NCBI GenBank assembly: GCA_025965935.1
Contig: JAOPVZ010000302.1
Coordinates: 1 to 37,541 of the forward strand
Length of the DNA: 37,541 nucleotides
Reading direction: 5' to 3'
DNA from: Frankiales bacterium
Lineage (GTDB): Bacteria; Actinomycetota; Actinomycetes; Mycobacteriales; SCTD01
Position numbers and translations under genes: made by a program. Of this stretch, positions 27,446-35,097 are shown one piece after another (the stretch's first letter is position 1; each line of letters begins with the position of its first letter). The notes beneath the pieces were generated by a model. That model did not search any database, was not told the DNA's origin, and saw only the letters and a program-made list of their open reading frames with translations.

Positions 27446-28302
27446 CCCCGTCGGATGGGTCCTCGGGCGAGCTCTCGCTGCGGGCCCCCCTCCTCATCGC
27501 CGCCTTCGAGGGGTGGAACGACGCCGGCGACGCCGCCACGGACGCCGTTGAGCACCTGGTTGACGTCTGGGACGGCGAGGAGGTCGCCGCGATCGACCCG
27601 GACGAGTTCTACGACTTCCAGGTCAACCGGCCGATGGTGTCGCTCGAGGACGGCCTGACCCGCAAGATCACCTGGCCGACCTCGCGGTTCTACGCCGTCC
27701 GGATGCCGGCCGGCGAGCGGGACCTGGTGCTGGTCCGCGGCGTGGAGCCGAACATGCGCTGGCGCGGCTTCTGCGACGAGATCCTGCGGATGGCCGCCGA
27801 GCTCGGCGTCGCCGAGGTCGTGACCCTCGGCGCGTTGCTGGCGGACAGCCCGCACACCCGGCCGGTGCCGGTGAGCGGCACCTCCTCAGACCCTGCCCTG
27901 GCCGAGCGGCTCGGGCTCGAGCGGTCGCGGTACGAGGGCCCGACCGGCATCGTCGGCGTCCTGCAGGAGGCCTGCTCCACCGCTGGGCTGGCGGCTGTGT
28001 CGTTCTGGGCGGCCGTCCCGCACTACGTGGCCTCGCCGCCGTGCCCCAAGGCCACCATCGCGCTGCTGCACCGGGTCGAGGACCTGCTCGACGTCCCGAT
28101 CCCGCTCGGGGACCTGCCGGAAGAGGCGCGGGCGTGGGAGCACAACGTCGACGAGCTGGCCGCGGAGGACAGCGACGTCGCCGAGTACATCGCCTCGCTC
28201 GAGGAGCGCGAGCCCGAGGAGGAGCTGCCCGAAGCGTCCGGCGAGGCCATCGCAGCCGAGTTCCAGCGCTTCTTGCGGCGCCAGGGCGGCGGGGACGGCT
28301 GA
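27442..28302 (+). CDS. PAC2 family protein (ParJ/Rv2125-like)
   Basis: A 286-residue PAC2 protein: LRAPLLIAAFEGWNDAGDAA, FYDFQVNRPMVSLEDGLTRK, LVLVRGVEPNMRWRGFCDEI, VTLGALLADSPHTRPVPVSG and FWAAVPHYVASPPCPKATIA are the conserved blocks; the C-terminus is acidic and helical. PAC2 was named after a eukaryotic proteasome assembly chaperone, but the bacterial members are not shown to act on proteasomes. In Streptomyces the protein from the equivalent position is, as I recall, ParJ (SCO1662), which modulates ParA in chromosome segregation. Coupled to the Usp gene by a GTGA overlap. Confidence 0.9.
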   Translation: MTPSDGSSGELSLRAPLLIAAFEGWNDAGDAATDAVEHLVDVWDGEEVAAIDPDEFYDFQVNRPMVSLEDGLTRKITWPTSRFYAVRMPAGERDLVLVRGVEPNMRWRGFCDEILRMAAELGVAEVVTLGALLADSPHTRPVPVSGTSSDPALAERLGLERSRYEGPTGIVGVLQEACSTAGLAAVSFWAAVPHYVASPPCPKATIALLHRVEDLLDVPIPLGDLPEEARAWEHNVDELAAEDSDVAEYIASLEEREPEEELPEASGEAIAAEFQRFLRRQGGGDG

Positions 28303-28350
28303 ACTGCTCCAGAGATCGAGCGATTCAGCCGATAGAGGGGGGTGGAGCGG

Positions 28351-28548
28351 ATGAGGGAAACGACCAGAACGGCCTCTGACCGGCGTACCGAGGGACCCGG
28401 CAAGGTCCCGTGCCGCTCCTGCGCGCACCCGAAGGACGCCCACGAGCACCACCGCCGCGGCACCGACTGCTCGCAGTCCGGCTGCCAGTGCCCGCAGTGG
28501 CGACGCCCCCGCGGCCGGGTGCTGAGCCTGCTCCTCGGCGACCGCTAG
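28351..28548 (+). CDS. Small Cys/His-rich zinc-ribbon-like protein
   Basis: A 65-residue protein with [20 protein letters not shown], then [12 protein letters not shown]: five Cys and several His arranged like a small metal-binding knuckle. I do not recognise a function; DNA, RNA or metal binding are possible. ATG at 28351 follows GGAG by three bases; the GTG at 28342 would add three residues and sits directly on the GAGGGG sequence. The stop shares the CTAG at 28545-28548 with the convergent mshC stop. Confidence 0.7.
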   Translation: MRETTRTASDRRTEGPGKVPCRSCAHPKDAHEHHRRGTDCSQSGCQCPQWRRPRGRVLSLLLGDR

Positions 28549-29768
28549 CGCGAGAGAGCGACACCCAGCAAGGCGTCGACCAGAGCCGTCACGAGCGCTG
28601 GCGCCGCCGGGTCCAGCCCGTCTGCCGCGCACCACTCGTCCACCAGCTCCAGCGCCTTCGGCGTGTCCAGGTCCTGGCTCAGCGCTTCCCGCACCCCGGC
28701 AAGCAGCGGTTCCGCGGGGGCACCGGCGTCACGCTCCACCGCTGCCCGCCACCGGACCAGCCGGGCCTCACCGTCGGCCAGTTGCCCGGCCGTCCACTCG
28801 CGGTCCTGCCGGTAGTGCTGCGCGAGCAGCGCCAGCCGCAGCGCTCCCGGTTCGGTGCCGCCGGCGAGCAGCTTCGAGACGAAGACCAGGTTGCCGAGCG
28901 ACTTGCTCATCTTCTCGCCGTCGAGCCCGACCATCCCGGCATGCACGTAGGCGTGCGCAAACGACTCCTGGCCGGTCGCGACCTCCGCCTCGGCCGCGGA
29001 CAGCTCGTGGTGCGGGAAGGCGAGGTCCGAGCCGCCCCCCTGCACGTCGATGCGCGGCCCCAGCCGGTTGAGGGCCATGGCACAGCACTCGACGTGCCAG
29101 CCGGGACGACCGGGTCCCATCGGGGACGGCCAGCCAGGCTCCCCCGGTCGCTGCTGCAGCCAGAGCAGGCAGTCGAGCGGGTCCTTCTTGCCCGGCCGGT
29201 CCGGGTCGCCGCCACGCTCCGCGGAGAGCCGGAGCATCGTGTCCATGTCGAGCCCGGCCACCTCGCCGAAGTGCGGCGCGGCGGCGACCGAGAAGTACAC
29301 GTCGCCGTCGACGCTGTAGGCGGCCCCCAGCTCCTGCAGCCGCACGACGAGCTGCGCGATCTCGTCCATGGCCTCGACGGCGCCGACGTACCAGGTGGGC
29401 GGCAGGACCCGCAGGGCGGTCATGTCGTCCCGGAACAGCTCGGTCTCGCGCTCTGCGACGTCCTGCCAGCGCTCTCCGTCGCGAGCGGCCCGCTCGAGCA
29501 GCGGGTCGTCGATGTCGGTGACGTTCTGCACGTAGTGCACCTCGTGCCCCTGGTCGAGCCACATCCGTACGAGGGTGTCGAAGGCGAGGTAGGTGGCGGC
29601 GTGACCGAGGTGCGTGGCGTCGTACGGGGTGATGCCGCACACGTAGAGCCGCGCCGTCCCGTCCACGGGTGCGACGTCGACGAGGCCGCCGGTCGAGGTG
29701 TCGTGCACCCTCAGGGAGGCGCCTGATCCGGGCAGCCGGGGCAGGTCCACGGCAGGCCAGGAGTGCAT
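28545..29768 (-). CDS. mshC: Mycothiol cysteine ligase MshC
   Basis: MshC joins cysteine to glucosaminyl-inositol in the third committed step of mycothiol synthesis, through cysteinyl-AMP. It is a cysteinyl-tRNA-synthetase relative of 407 residues: [20 protein letters not shown] (zinc-site Cys and HIGH-like motif), [43 protein letters not shown] and the KMSKSLGN loop. It lacks the anticodon-binding end of CysS, as expected. ATG at 29766-29768 begins [14 protein letters not shown]; a longer open frame upstream is antisense to the metalloprotease gene. The usual downstream-order partners (SCO1664 family, DUF3090, phosphatase) are present but separated from it by the inserted metalloprotease gene. 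Confidence 0.96.
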   Translation of the reverse strand: MHSWPAVDLPRLPGSGASLRVHDTSTGGLVDVAPVDGTARLYVCGITPYDATHLGHAATYLAFDTLVRMWLDQGHEVHYVQNVTDIDDPLLERAARDGERWQDVAERETELFRDDMTALRVLPPTWYVGAVEAMDEIAQLVVRLQELGAAYSVDGDVYFSVAAAPHFGEVAGLDMDTMLRLSAERGGDPDRPGKKDPLDCLLWLQQRPGEPGWPSPMGPGRPGWHVECCAMALNRLGPRIDVQGGGSDLAFPHHELSAAEAEVATGQESFAHAYVHAGMVGLDGEKMSKSLGNLVFVSKLLAGGTEPGALRLALLAQHYRQDREWTAGQLADGEARLVRWRAAVERDAGAPAEPLLAGVREALSQDLDTPKALELVDEWCAADGLDPAAPALVTALVDALLGVALSR

Positions 29769-29801
29769 GGGCGGCAGCGTAGCCGCGCCGACTTGCGACA
29801 C

Positions 29802-29838
29802 GATCGGGTGAACGGACTCGTACCGTTCTGACCCGATC
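29802..29838. promoter_or_regulatory. Long inverted repeat in the mshC/metalloprotease divergent promoter
   Basis: GATCGGGTGAACGG (29802-29815) pairs with CCGTTC (29823-29828) and ACCCGATC (29831-29838), 14 bp interrupted by a two-base bulge, with a 7-base centre. It ends eight bases before the metalloprotease ATG and 34 bases from the mshC ATG. It could be an operator for one or both genes or a translation-blocking hairpin in the metalloprotease leader. Confidence 0.5.
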
Positions 29839-29846
29839 TCTAGGGC

Positions 29847-30569
29847 ATGCTGCGCCGGCTCGCCCTCCTCCTCGCGACCTTCGGCGTGCTCGCGGCCGGG
29901 CCAGCCGCACCGGTGGCCCAACGGCACCTGTCCGACTTCGACGACGTGGTGGCCGGCGCTGCCTCCACGGCCGCCGGATCGGCGTACACCTTCACGGCGG
30001 TGTCCCAGGGCCGTCCGATCCGCTGGGACCCCTGCACCCCGATCCACTGGAAGTACCGCACCTCCGGCCAGGTCGTCGGCGGCTTCACGCAGGTGGTGCG
30101 GGCGATCGCCCGGATCGCCGGCGCCACCGGCACCACCTGGGTGTACGACGGGGCGGTCACCACGGCGCCGACGAGCGCCTGGCTGCCGAAGACGACCTCC
30201 AGCCAGCCGCCGGTTCTGATCGGCTGGACCACTGCGGCGCACAGCGACCTGTTGCAGGGCCAGTCCACCGGCGTCCTCGGTGTCACGCGGACCTCCTGGT
30301 TCAGCGTGACGCGCGGCACGACCACCACGACCGCGATCCGCGGGGCGGTGGTGGCGCTCAACCAGAACAAGCACCTGCCGCTCACCGGTCCGACGTCCTG
30401 GTACACCGTGGCGCTGCACGAGCTGTCACACGCGATGGGCCTCGGGCACGCCGCCTCGTCGAAGGAGCTCATGTACCCCTTGCTCCAGCCGGGTCTGCGG
30501 GACCTGCAGGCCGGCGACCTCGTCGGGCTGGCCCGCGTCGGCCGCAGCGAGGGCTGCATCCACCTCTAG
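29847..30569 (+). CDS. Secreted matrixin-like zinc metalloprotease
   Basis: A 240-residue exported protein with an N-terminal signal peptide ([20 protein letters not shown]). The catalytic zinc site [14 protein letters not shown] (His191, Glu192, His195, His201) is followed by ELMYP with the Met-turn Met209, which makes it a metzincin of the matrixin type. Cys63 and Cys237 may form a disulfide tying the N- and C-termini. It is expected to cut proteins outside the cell; no pro-peptide cysteine switch is evident. The ATG at 29847 has only a weak GGG upstream and a long inverted repeat. Its TAG overlaps the stop of the convergent SCO1664-family gene (CTAG at 30566-30569). Confidence 0.9.
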   Translation: MLRRLALLLATFGVLAAGPAAPVAQRHLSDFDDVVAGAASTAAGSAYTFTAVSQGRPIRWDPCTPIHWKYRTSGQVVGGFTQVVRAIARIAGATGTTWVYDGAVTTAPTSAWLPKTTSSQPPVLIGWTTAAHSDLLQGQSTGVLGVTRTSWFSVTRGTTTTTAIRGAVVALNQNKHLPLTGPTSWYTVALHELSHAMGLGHAASSKELMYPLLQPGLRDLQAGDLVGLARVGRSEGCIHL

Positions 30570-31273
30570 TACGGCGGCCAGGGGATCGCAGGCCAGTCCT
30601 CGCTCGGCATCGGGTGCAGACCACTGAGCAGCAGCTGCTCGACCCGTCGGACGGTACGGCGGACCTCCCGCCGCGTGAGGTGCTCGCTGAGGCGCTCGCC
30701 CAGCCCGCCGTACAGGTCGGTCTGCAGCCGTTCGAGGACGTCTACCGCCTCCGCGGTGAGCGGCACGCCGCGCCACTGCCAGAGCAGCGTCCGCAGCTTG
30801 TCGTCGACGGAGAAGCAGACGCCGTGGTCCACGCCGTAGACGCGGCCCTCACTCGTCGGCAGCAGATGACCGCCTTTGCGGTCGGCGTTGTTGATGACGG
30901 CGTCCAGCACGCACAGCCGCTGCACGTCGGGGTGATCGCTGCGGGCCAGCGCCTGCAGGTCGACGGTCTCGTCGACATCCACCCACAGCTGGCACATCCC
31001 GACGCCGAACGGGCCGTCGCGCAGGACCGTCGGCGGCACCAGGTCCCAGCCGGTGGCCTCGCTGACGAGGTAGGCACCGACCTCGCGCCCAGCGAGCGTG
31101 CCGTCCGGGAAGTCCCAGAGCGGCCGCTCGCCGCGGACCGGCTTGTAGACGCACGCGGCGCTGATCCCGTCGAGGGCGACGGTGCAGTACAGCGTCGCGT
31201 TGCTGGCGTCGATGAGCCTGCCCTCGACCTCCAGCACACCGTCGGTGAGCAGCCGGTGCTCGCCGGGGGTCAG
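30566..31273 (-). CDS. SCO1664 family protein (PI3/4-kinase-like fold)
   Basis: The 235-residue product matches the actinobacterial SCO1664 family: LIDASNATLYCTVALDGISA, CVYKPVRGERPLWDFPDGTL, AGREVGAYLVSEATGWDLVP, DAVINNADRKGGHLLPT and VYGVDHGVCFSVDDKLRTLL. The NNADRKGGHLL and VDHG motifs resemble the catalytic and metal loops of phosphatidylinositol-type kinases, but the activity is not known. The homologous region begins LTPGEHRLL; the codon there is CTG overlapping the DUF3090 stop as CTGA (start 31273). The GTG at 31235-31237 is the conventional alternative and would remove 12 residues. Usually found next to mshC. Confidence 0.88.
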   Translation of the reverse strand: MTPGEHRLLTDGVLEVEGRLIDASNATLYCTVALDGISAACVYKPVRGERPLWDFPDGTLAGREVGAYLVSEATGWDLVPPTVLRDGPFGVGMCQLWVDVDETVDLQALARSDHPDVQRLCVLDAVINNADRKGGHLLPTSEGRVYGVDHGVCFSVDDKLRTLLWQWRGVPLTAEAVDVLERLQTDLYGGLGERLSEHLTRREVRRTVRRVEQLLLSGLHPMPSEDWPAIPWPPY

Positions 31274-31827
31274 CGGCGGTGCCCGTTCTGCCGCGGGCAG
31301 ATGTGGCCCTCGGGGTCCAGCGGGAGGCTGCACAGCGGGCAGGGCGGCCGGCCGGCCGCGACGACCCGCAGCGCCCGGGCGATGAACGCCCGCGCCATCT
31401 CCGCGGTGATGCGCACCCGCAGCACCGCTGGGCCGTCGTCGGCGTCGCTGAGCGGTTCCACCTCGGCCTGCGTCTCGTCCTCGGCCTGCGCGAGCGCCTC
31501 GACCACCAGCCGTTCGCCGTCGGTCTCCCACGCCAGCCCCATCGTGCCGACCCGGAACTCCTCCTCGACCGGCGCGTCCAGCGGGGCGGTGTCCTCCAGC
31601 TCGCGCGGCGCGACCGCGGGCACTTCCGTGTCGGTCTGGCGGCGCACGGTCTCGAGCAGCTCCTCGAGCCGCTCGGCGAGCACCTGCACCTGGACCTTCT
31701 CCAGCGCCACGCTCACGGTGCGGCCGTCGGCGGTGGCCTGCAGGTAGAAGGTGCGGTCGCCAGGCTGACCGACCGTCCCGGCGACGAAGCGCTCGGGCGG
31801 GTCGAAGAGATGGACCTGACGGGGCAC
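31270..31827 (-). CDS. DUF3090 family protein
   Basis: A 185-residue actinobacterial protein of unknown function: VHLFDPPERFVAGTVGQPGD, RTFYLQATADGRTVSVALEK, RVGTMGLAWETDGERLVVEA, EMARAFIARALRVVAAGRPP, and a C-terminal zinc knuckle CPLCSLPLDPEGHICP (CxxC then HxxC). It is consistently beside SCO1664-family genes and mshC, so a shared pathway is likely though undefined. GTG at 31825-31827 starts the conserved N-terminus. Its TGA overlaps the probable CTG start of the next gene. The histidine phosphatase gene lies 34 bases upstream. Confidence 0.93.
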   Translation of the reverse strand: MPRQVHLFDPPERFVAGTVGQPGDRTFYLQATADGRTVSVALEKVQVQVLAERLEELLETVRRQTDTEVPAVAPRELEDTAPLDAPVEEEFRVGTMGLAWETDGERLVVEALAQAEDETQAEVEPLSDADDGPAVLRVRITAEMARAFIARALRVVAAGRPPCPLCSLPLDPEGHICPRQNGHRR

Positions 31828-31861
31828 GGTTCCACCCTATGCGCCGGTTCCGCCCGCAGCC

Positions 31862-32548
31862 TCAGGCGCCGGCTCCCCCGCCAACCGGGGCGTCGCTGCT
31901 GCGCTTGCGGCGCGACTTCTTGGCCGGCGGCAGCAGGTCAGCCACTCCCCCGCCGGTGTCGTTGACGCGGACCACGAAGGGCCGGGTCTCGGTGTAGCGG
32001 ATGACCGTCACCGAGCAGGGGTCGATGAAGATCCGCTGGAACTGGTCGAGGTGCAGGCCCAGCGCATCGGCCACGATCGCCTTGATGACATCGCCGTGGC
32101 TGCAGGCGAGCCAGGTCGCTTCCGGACCGAGCTTCTCGTTCCAGTCGCGGACCGCCGCGACGGCCCGGTTCTGCGTCTCACGCAGCGGCTCTCCCTCGGG
32201 GCCCGGGAACACCGCGGCGCTCGGGTGCTGCTGCACGACCTTCCAGAGCGGGTCCTTGGCGAGCTCCTTGAGGGGCTTGCCGGTCCAGTCGCCGTACCGG
32301 CACTCGCCGAGTCGCTCGTCCTGGGTGACCTCCAGGGCTCGGCCCTCGGCGATGGCGGCCACCGTGTCGAGACAGCGGTCGAGCGGCGAGCTGACCAGGG
32401 CGTCGAACGTGACAGGCCGCAGCCGCTCCGCGACGGCCGCGGCCTGCTTCTGGCCGCGTTCGTCGAGGTGCAGTCCAGGGGTCCAACCCGCGAGCACCGG
32501 CCCTGTCAGGTGCGTGAGCCCGTGCCGTACGAGGACCACCGTCGTCAT
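31862..32548 (-). CDS. Histidine phosphatase family protein (MSMEG_4193-type)
   Basis: A 228-residue phosphoglycerate-mutase-like enzyme. The catalytic LVRHGLTHL (His9) is followed by LDERGQKQAAAVAERL, ALVSSPLDRCLDTV, ERLGECRYGDWTGKPLKEL and a second active-site His in WLACSHGDVIKAIVADA. The protein ends in a basic tail (KKSRRKRSS). It is the family known as MSMEG_4193 putative phosphomutase, found in mycothiol-locus neighbourhoods, but its substrate is not established. Together with DUF3090 and the SCO1664-family gene it forms a compact run on the minus strand. Confidence 0.93.
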   Translation of the reverse strand: MTTVVLVRHGLTHLTGPVLAGWTPGLHLDERGQKQAAAVAERLRPVTFDALVSSPLDRCLDTVAAIAEGRALEVTQDERLGECRYGDWTGKPLKELAKDPLWKVVQQHPSAAVFPGPEGEPLRETQNRAVAAVRDWNEKLGPEATWLACSHGDVIKAIVADALGLHLDQFQRIFIDPCSVTVIRYTETRPFVVRVNDTGGGVADLLPPAKKSRRKRSSDAPVGGGAGA

Positions 32549-32597
32549 GCCCCGACCCTATGCGCTGACCCAGCCCCGACCCCGCCTGAATGGGCGG

Positions 32598-33242
32598 TCA
32601 GGGGCCGAGGATGTTGACGGCACGGGCCGCCACGAGCCCGATGGTCAGCAGCGAGAGCAGCCCTTGGCCACCCATGAGCAGCTTGGCGCGCGGCGTGAGC
32701 GGCATGGTGTCGGTCGGGCTGAACGCGGTGGACGCGGTGATCGACACGAACAGGTAGTCCACGAACGTCGGTTGCCAGCCCTCCGGCGCCGCCTCGCGGG
32801 CGTCGCCGTCCTGCGGGAACCAGAGGTCCGGGTACGCCGGAGCGGAGCGGGCACCCGCCCGGCCGAGCGGACCGCCGCGATCGGTCTCCCAGTACGCCAG
32901 GGCGAACACGACCAGGTTGGTCAACCAGACACCCGCCGCCGCCAGCAGGATGTCCCGTCCCTTGCCGCCGCCGTTGACGAGCAGGTCGATGAGCCGCACC
33001 AGCGCCCAGCTGTTGCCGAGCGCCACCGCGCCGACGAGGGCGAGGGAGGGCAGCCGCAGGTCGCGCGACTCCGAGGTCAGCCGGTTGGGGTCCGCGGCGA
33101 TGAGGCCGACCAGCAGCAACCCCTCGAGGGTCGGCGGCAGCCACGCCGGTCCTGGCAGCAACGAGGGCGAGAGCAGCAGCTCGGCAGCGAGAGCGCCGAC
33201 GACGGCTGCAGCCGCGGGCCAGCGAGTCTCGCCACGCGTCAC
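32598..33242 (-). CDS. Multi-pass membrane protein of unknown function
   Basis: A 214-residue polytopic protein with about five to six hydrophobic segments. The most distinctive block is VDYLFVSITASTAFSPTDTM, then PLTPRAKLLMGGQGLLSLLT, which resembles the pore-helix and inner-helix half of two-TM ion channels (DUF1345-like), although no TVGYG selectivity filter is present. The GTG at 33240-33242 overlaps the stop of the CorA-like gene by four bases, so the two are coupled and an ion-transport role is plausible by inference. A longer open frame to 33503 is out-of-frame overlap with CorA. Confidence 0.78.
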   Translation of the reverse strand: MTRGETRWPAAAAVVGALAAELLLSPSLLPGPAWLPPTLEGLLLVGLIAADPNRLTSESRDLRLPSLALVGAVALGNSWALVRLIDLLVNGGGKGRDILLAAAGVWLTNLVVFALAYWETDRGGPLGRAGARSAPAYPDLWFPQDGDAREAAPEGWQPTFVDYLFVSITASTAFSPTDTMPLTPRAKLLMGGQGLLSLLTIGLVAARAVNILGP

Positions 33243-34249
33243 ATCCAGCCGCGCTTCTTGAGGAAGAAGTACAGCCCACCGGTGCCGCCGAAAAGCAGCA
33301 CCATCGACAACACGAATCCCGACTCCTTGCCGAACCCCGGATAGGGCACGTTCTGCCCGAAGAAGCCGGTGACCGCCGTCGTCACGGCCAGCAGGGCCGC
33401 CCAGGACGTCAGCGTGCGCATGACCTCGTTGAGGCGGTTGCCCTGCAGGGTCAGGTTGGTCTCGAGGATGGTAGAGACCAGGTCGCGCAGCGACTCGGTC
33501 CACTCGGTGGCGCGCAGGACGTGGTCGTAGACGTCCTGGTAGTAGGGCTGCATGTGCTCGTCGACGACGCCGAGATCCCGGCGCAGCAGGGAGTTCACGA
33601 CCTCCCGCATCGGCAGGACCGCCCGGCGGAGCAGCACCAGCGACTTGCGGACCTCGAACGACCGGCGCTGCAGCTCGCGGGACCGGGGCTGCTCGTCGAA
33701 CAAGACGTCCTCGAGGCTGTCGAGCTGCTCGTCGAGGACCTGCACGGTCGCGAAGTGGCCGTCGACGATGAGGTCGAGCAGGCCGTGCAGCAGGAAGCCG
33801 ACCCCCGAGCCCGCGTTCTTGGGCGCTCCGTCCCAGCGGTGGGTCAGGTGCTCGACGCCGATGCTGTCGCTCTTGCGCACCGTGACCAGCGCCCGGTCCG
33901 TGATGAAGGCGTCCACCTCGTGCAGCGAGAGCTCCGAGCTGTCACTGAGCCGGGCCACGAGCGCGGACAAGAACAGGTGGTTCTCGTAGGAGTCGAGCTT
34001 GGGGCGCTGGTGCTCCGCGACCGCGTCCTCGACGGCCAGCGGGTGCAGGCCGAGCTCCTCGGTGATGACCCGCAGGTCCTCGACGGTGGGCTTCTCCAGG
34101 TCGAGCCAGACGATGTGCCCGTCGTCGAGGTGGTCGCTGACGAGCGCGACGTCGAAGCCTTCGGCGACCACCTTGCCGTCGAGGTAGGCCCGCGTGTGGG
34201 CGCGGCACTTGGTGCCGTTCTTCGCGAGGTACGCGGGGTCAGCGGTCAC
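33239..34249 (-). CDS. CorA-family magnesium/divalent cation transporter
   Basis: A membrane transporter of 336 residues with a large cytoplasmic N-terminal domain (HIVWLDLEKPTVEDLRVITE, LHPLAVEDAVAEHQRPKLDS, FITDRALVTVRKSD, LDEQLDSLEDVLFDEQPRSR) and two C-terminal membrane helices ending KKRGWM. The signature GMN at the end of the first helix is GQN here (VTGFFGQNVPYPGF). GMN lines the pore entrance in classical CorA, so selectivity may differ; some actinobacterial homologues carry similar changes, as I recall. GTG at 34249 starts 16 bases after the uppP stop; GTG at 34282 is an alternative that overlaps it. Confidence 0.88.
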   Translation of the reverse strand: MTADPAYLAKNGTKCRAHTRAYLDGKVVAEGFDVALVSDHLDDGHIVWLDLEKPTVEDLRVITEELGLHPLAVEDAVAEHQRPKLDSYENHLFLSALVARLSDSSELSLHEVDAFITDRALVTVRKSDSIGVEHLTHRWDGAPKNAGSGVGFLLHGLLDLIVDGHFATVQVLDEQLDSLEDVLFDEQPRSRELQRRSFEVRKSLVLLRRAVLPMREVVNSLLRRDLGVVDEHMQPYYQDVYDHVLRATEWTESLRDLVSTILETNLTLQGNRLNEVMRTLTSWAALLAVTTAVTGFFGQNVPYPGFGKESGFVLSMVLLFGGTGGLYFFLKKRGWM

Positions 34250-34265
34250 GCGGGAAGTGAAGCAC

Positions 34266-35090
34266 TCACGAGACCGCGACACCGATCAGCACGCCGACGC
34301 CGACGAGCAACCGGTAGGGCACGAACGCGGTGATGCGGTGGGTCGCGACGAAGCGCAGCAGGAAGGCGATCGAGGCGTAGCCCACGATGAACGACACGAC
34401 CGTCGCGACGGCCGTTGCCGTCGTACCCGTCGTGTTGTTGGTCGCGTCCTTGAGACCGAGCACGCCCGCTCCCAGCAGGGCGGGGATGCCGAGCAGGAAG
34501 GAGAACCGGGTCGCTGTCACGCGGTCGATGCCGCGCAGCAGCCCGCCGGAGATGGTGGCGCCCGAGCGGGAGACACCGGGGACGAGCGCGATGCACTGGG
34601 CCAGCCCGATCAGCAGACCGTCGACCGGGCCGAGCGACTCCTTGCCCCGCGCCTGAGTGGCGGCCCGCTCCGCCCAGACGAACACCGCCGAGAAGGCGAT
34701 GAGCCCGATCGCGACGGCGACCAGGTGCTCATCGAGGCTCTTGATGCCGTTCTTCGCGACGAAGCCGACGACGATGATGGGCAGGCAGCCGATGCCGACG
34801 GCAAGCGCGTAGCGGAAGCCTGGGGTGGACCGTCGGGTCGCCGAGGCGAGACCGCCGGCGAAGTCCCCGACGACGGTGACGATCTCGCGCAGGAAGAACA
34901 GCACGGCCGCGAGGATGGCGCCGGTCTGGATGACGGCGGTGAAGCCGATCAGCGAGTCCTTCTGCTGCTGGGTCTTCATCGGGAGGCCCATGAGGTGCTC
35001 GGCGATGAGCAGGTGCCCAGTGCTCGAGACCGGGAGGAACTCGGTCAGCCCCTCGACGACCCCGAGCAGCACGGCCTGGGCGATGTTCAC
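34266..35090 (-). CDS. uppP: Undecaprenyl-diphosphatase UppP (BacA)
   Basis: UppP removes a phosphate from undecaprenyl diphosphate so that the lipid carrier can be reused for cell-wall and glycan synthesis. The 274-residue membrane protein has both catalytic motifs intact: VVEGLTEFLPVSSTGHLLIA near the N-terminus and LVPGVSRSGATISGGLLRGI in the second half, with FRYALAVGIGCLPIIVVGF between them and C-terminal helices. GTG at 35088-35090. The gene follows a second UppP-like gene by seven bases on the same strand. Confidence 0.95.
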   Translation of the reverse strand: MNIAQAVLLGVVEGLTEFLPVSSTGHLLIAEHLMGLPMKTQQQKDSLIGFTAVIQTGAILAAVLFFLREIVTVVGDFAGGLASATRRSTPGFRYALAVGIGCLPIIVVGFVAKNGIKSLDEHLVAVAIGLIAFSAVFVWAERAATQARGKESLGPVDGLLIGLAQCIALVPGVSRSGATISGGLLRGIDRVTATRFSFLLGIPALLGAGVLGLKDATNNTTGTTATAVATVVSFIVGYASIAFLLRFVATHRITAFVPYRLLVGVGVLIGVAVS

Positions 35091-35097
35091 AGCACGC

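Noticed and set aside
29769-30419. Upstream extension of mshC
   Set aside because: It is antisense to the metalloprotease gene; MshC homology begins exactly at ATG 29768.
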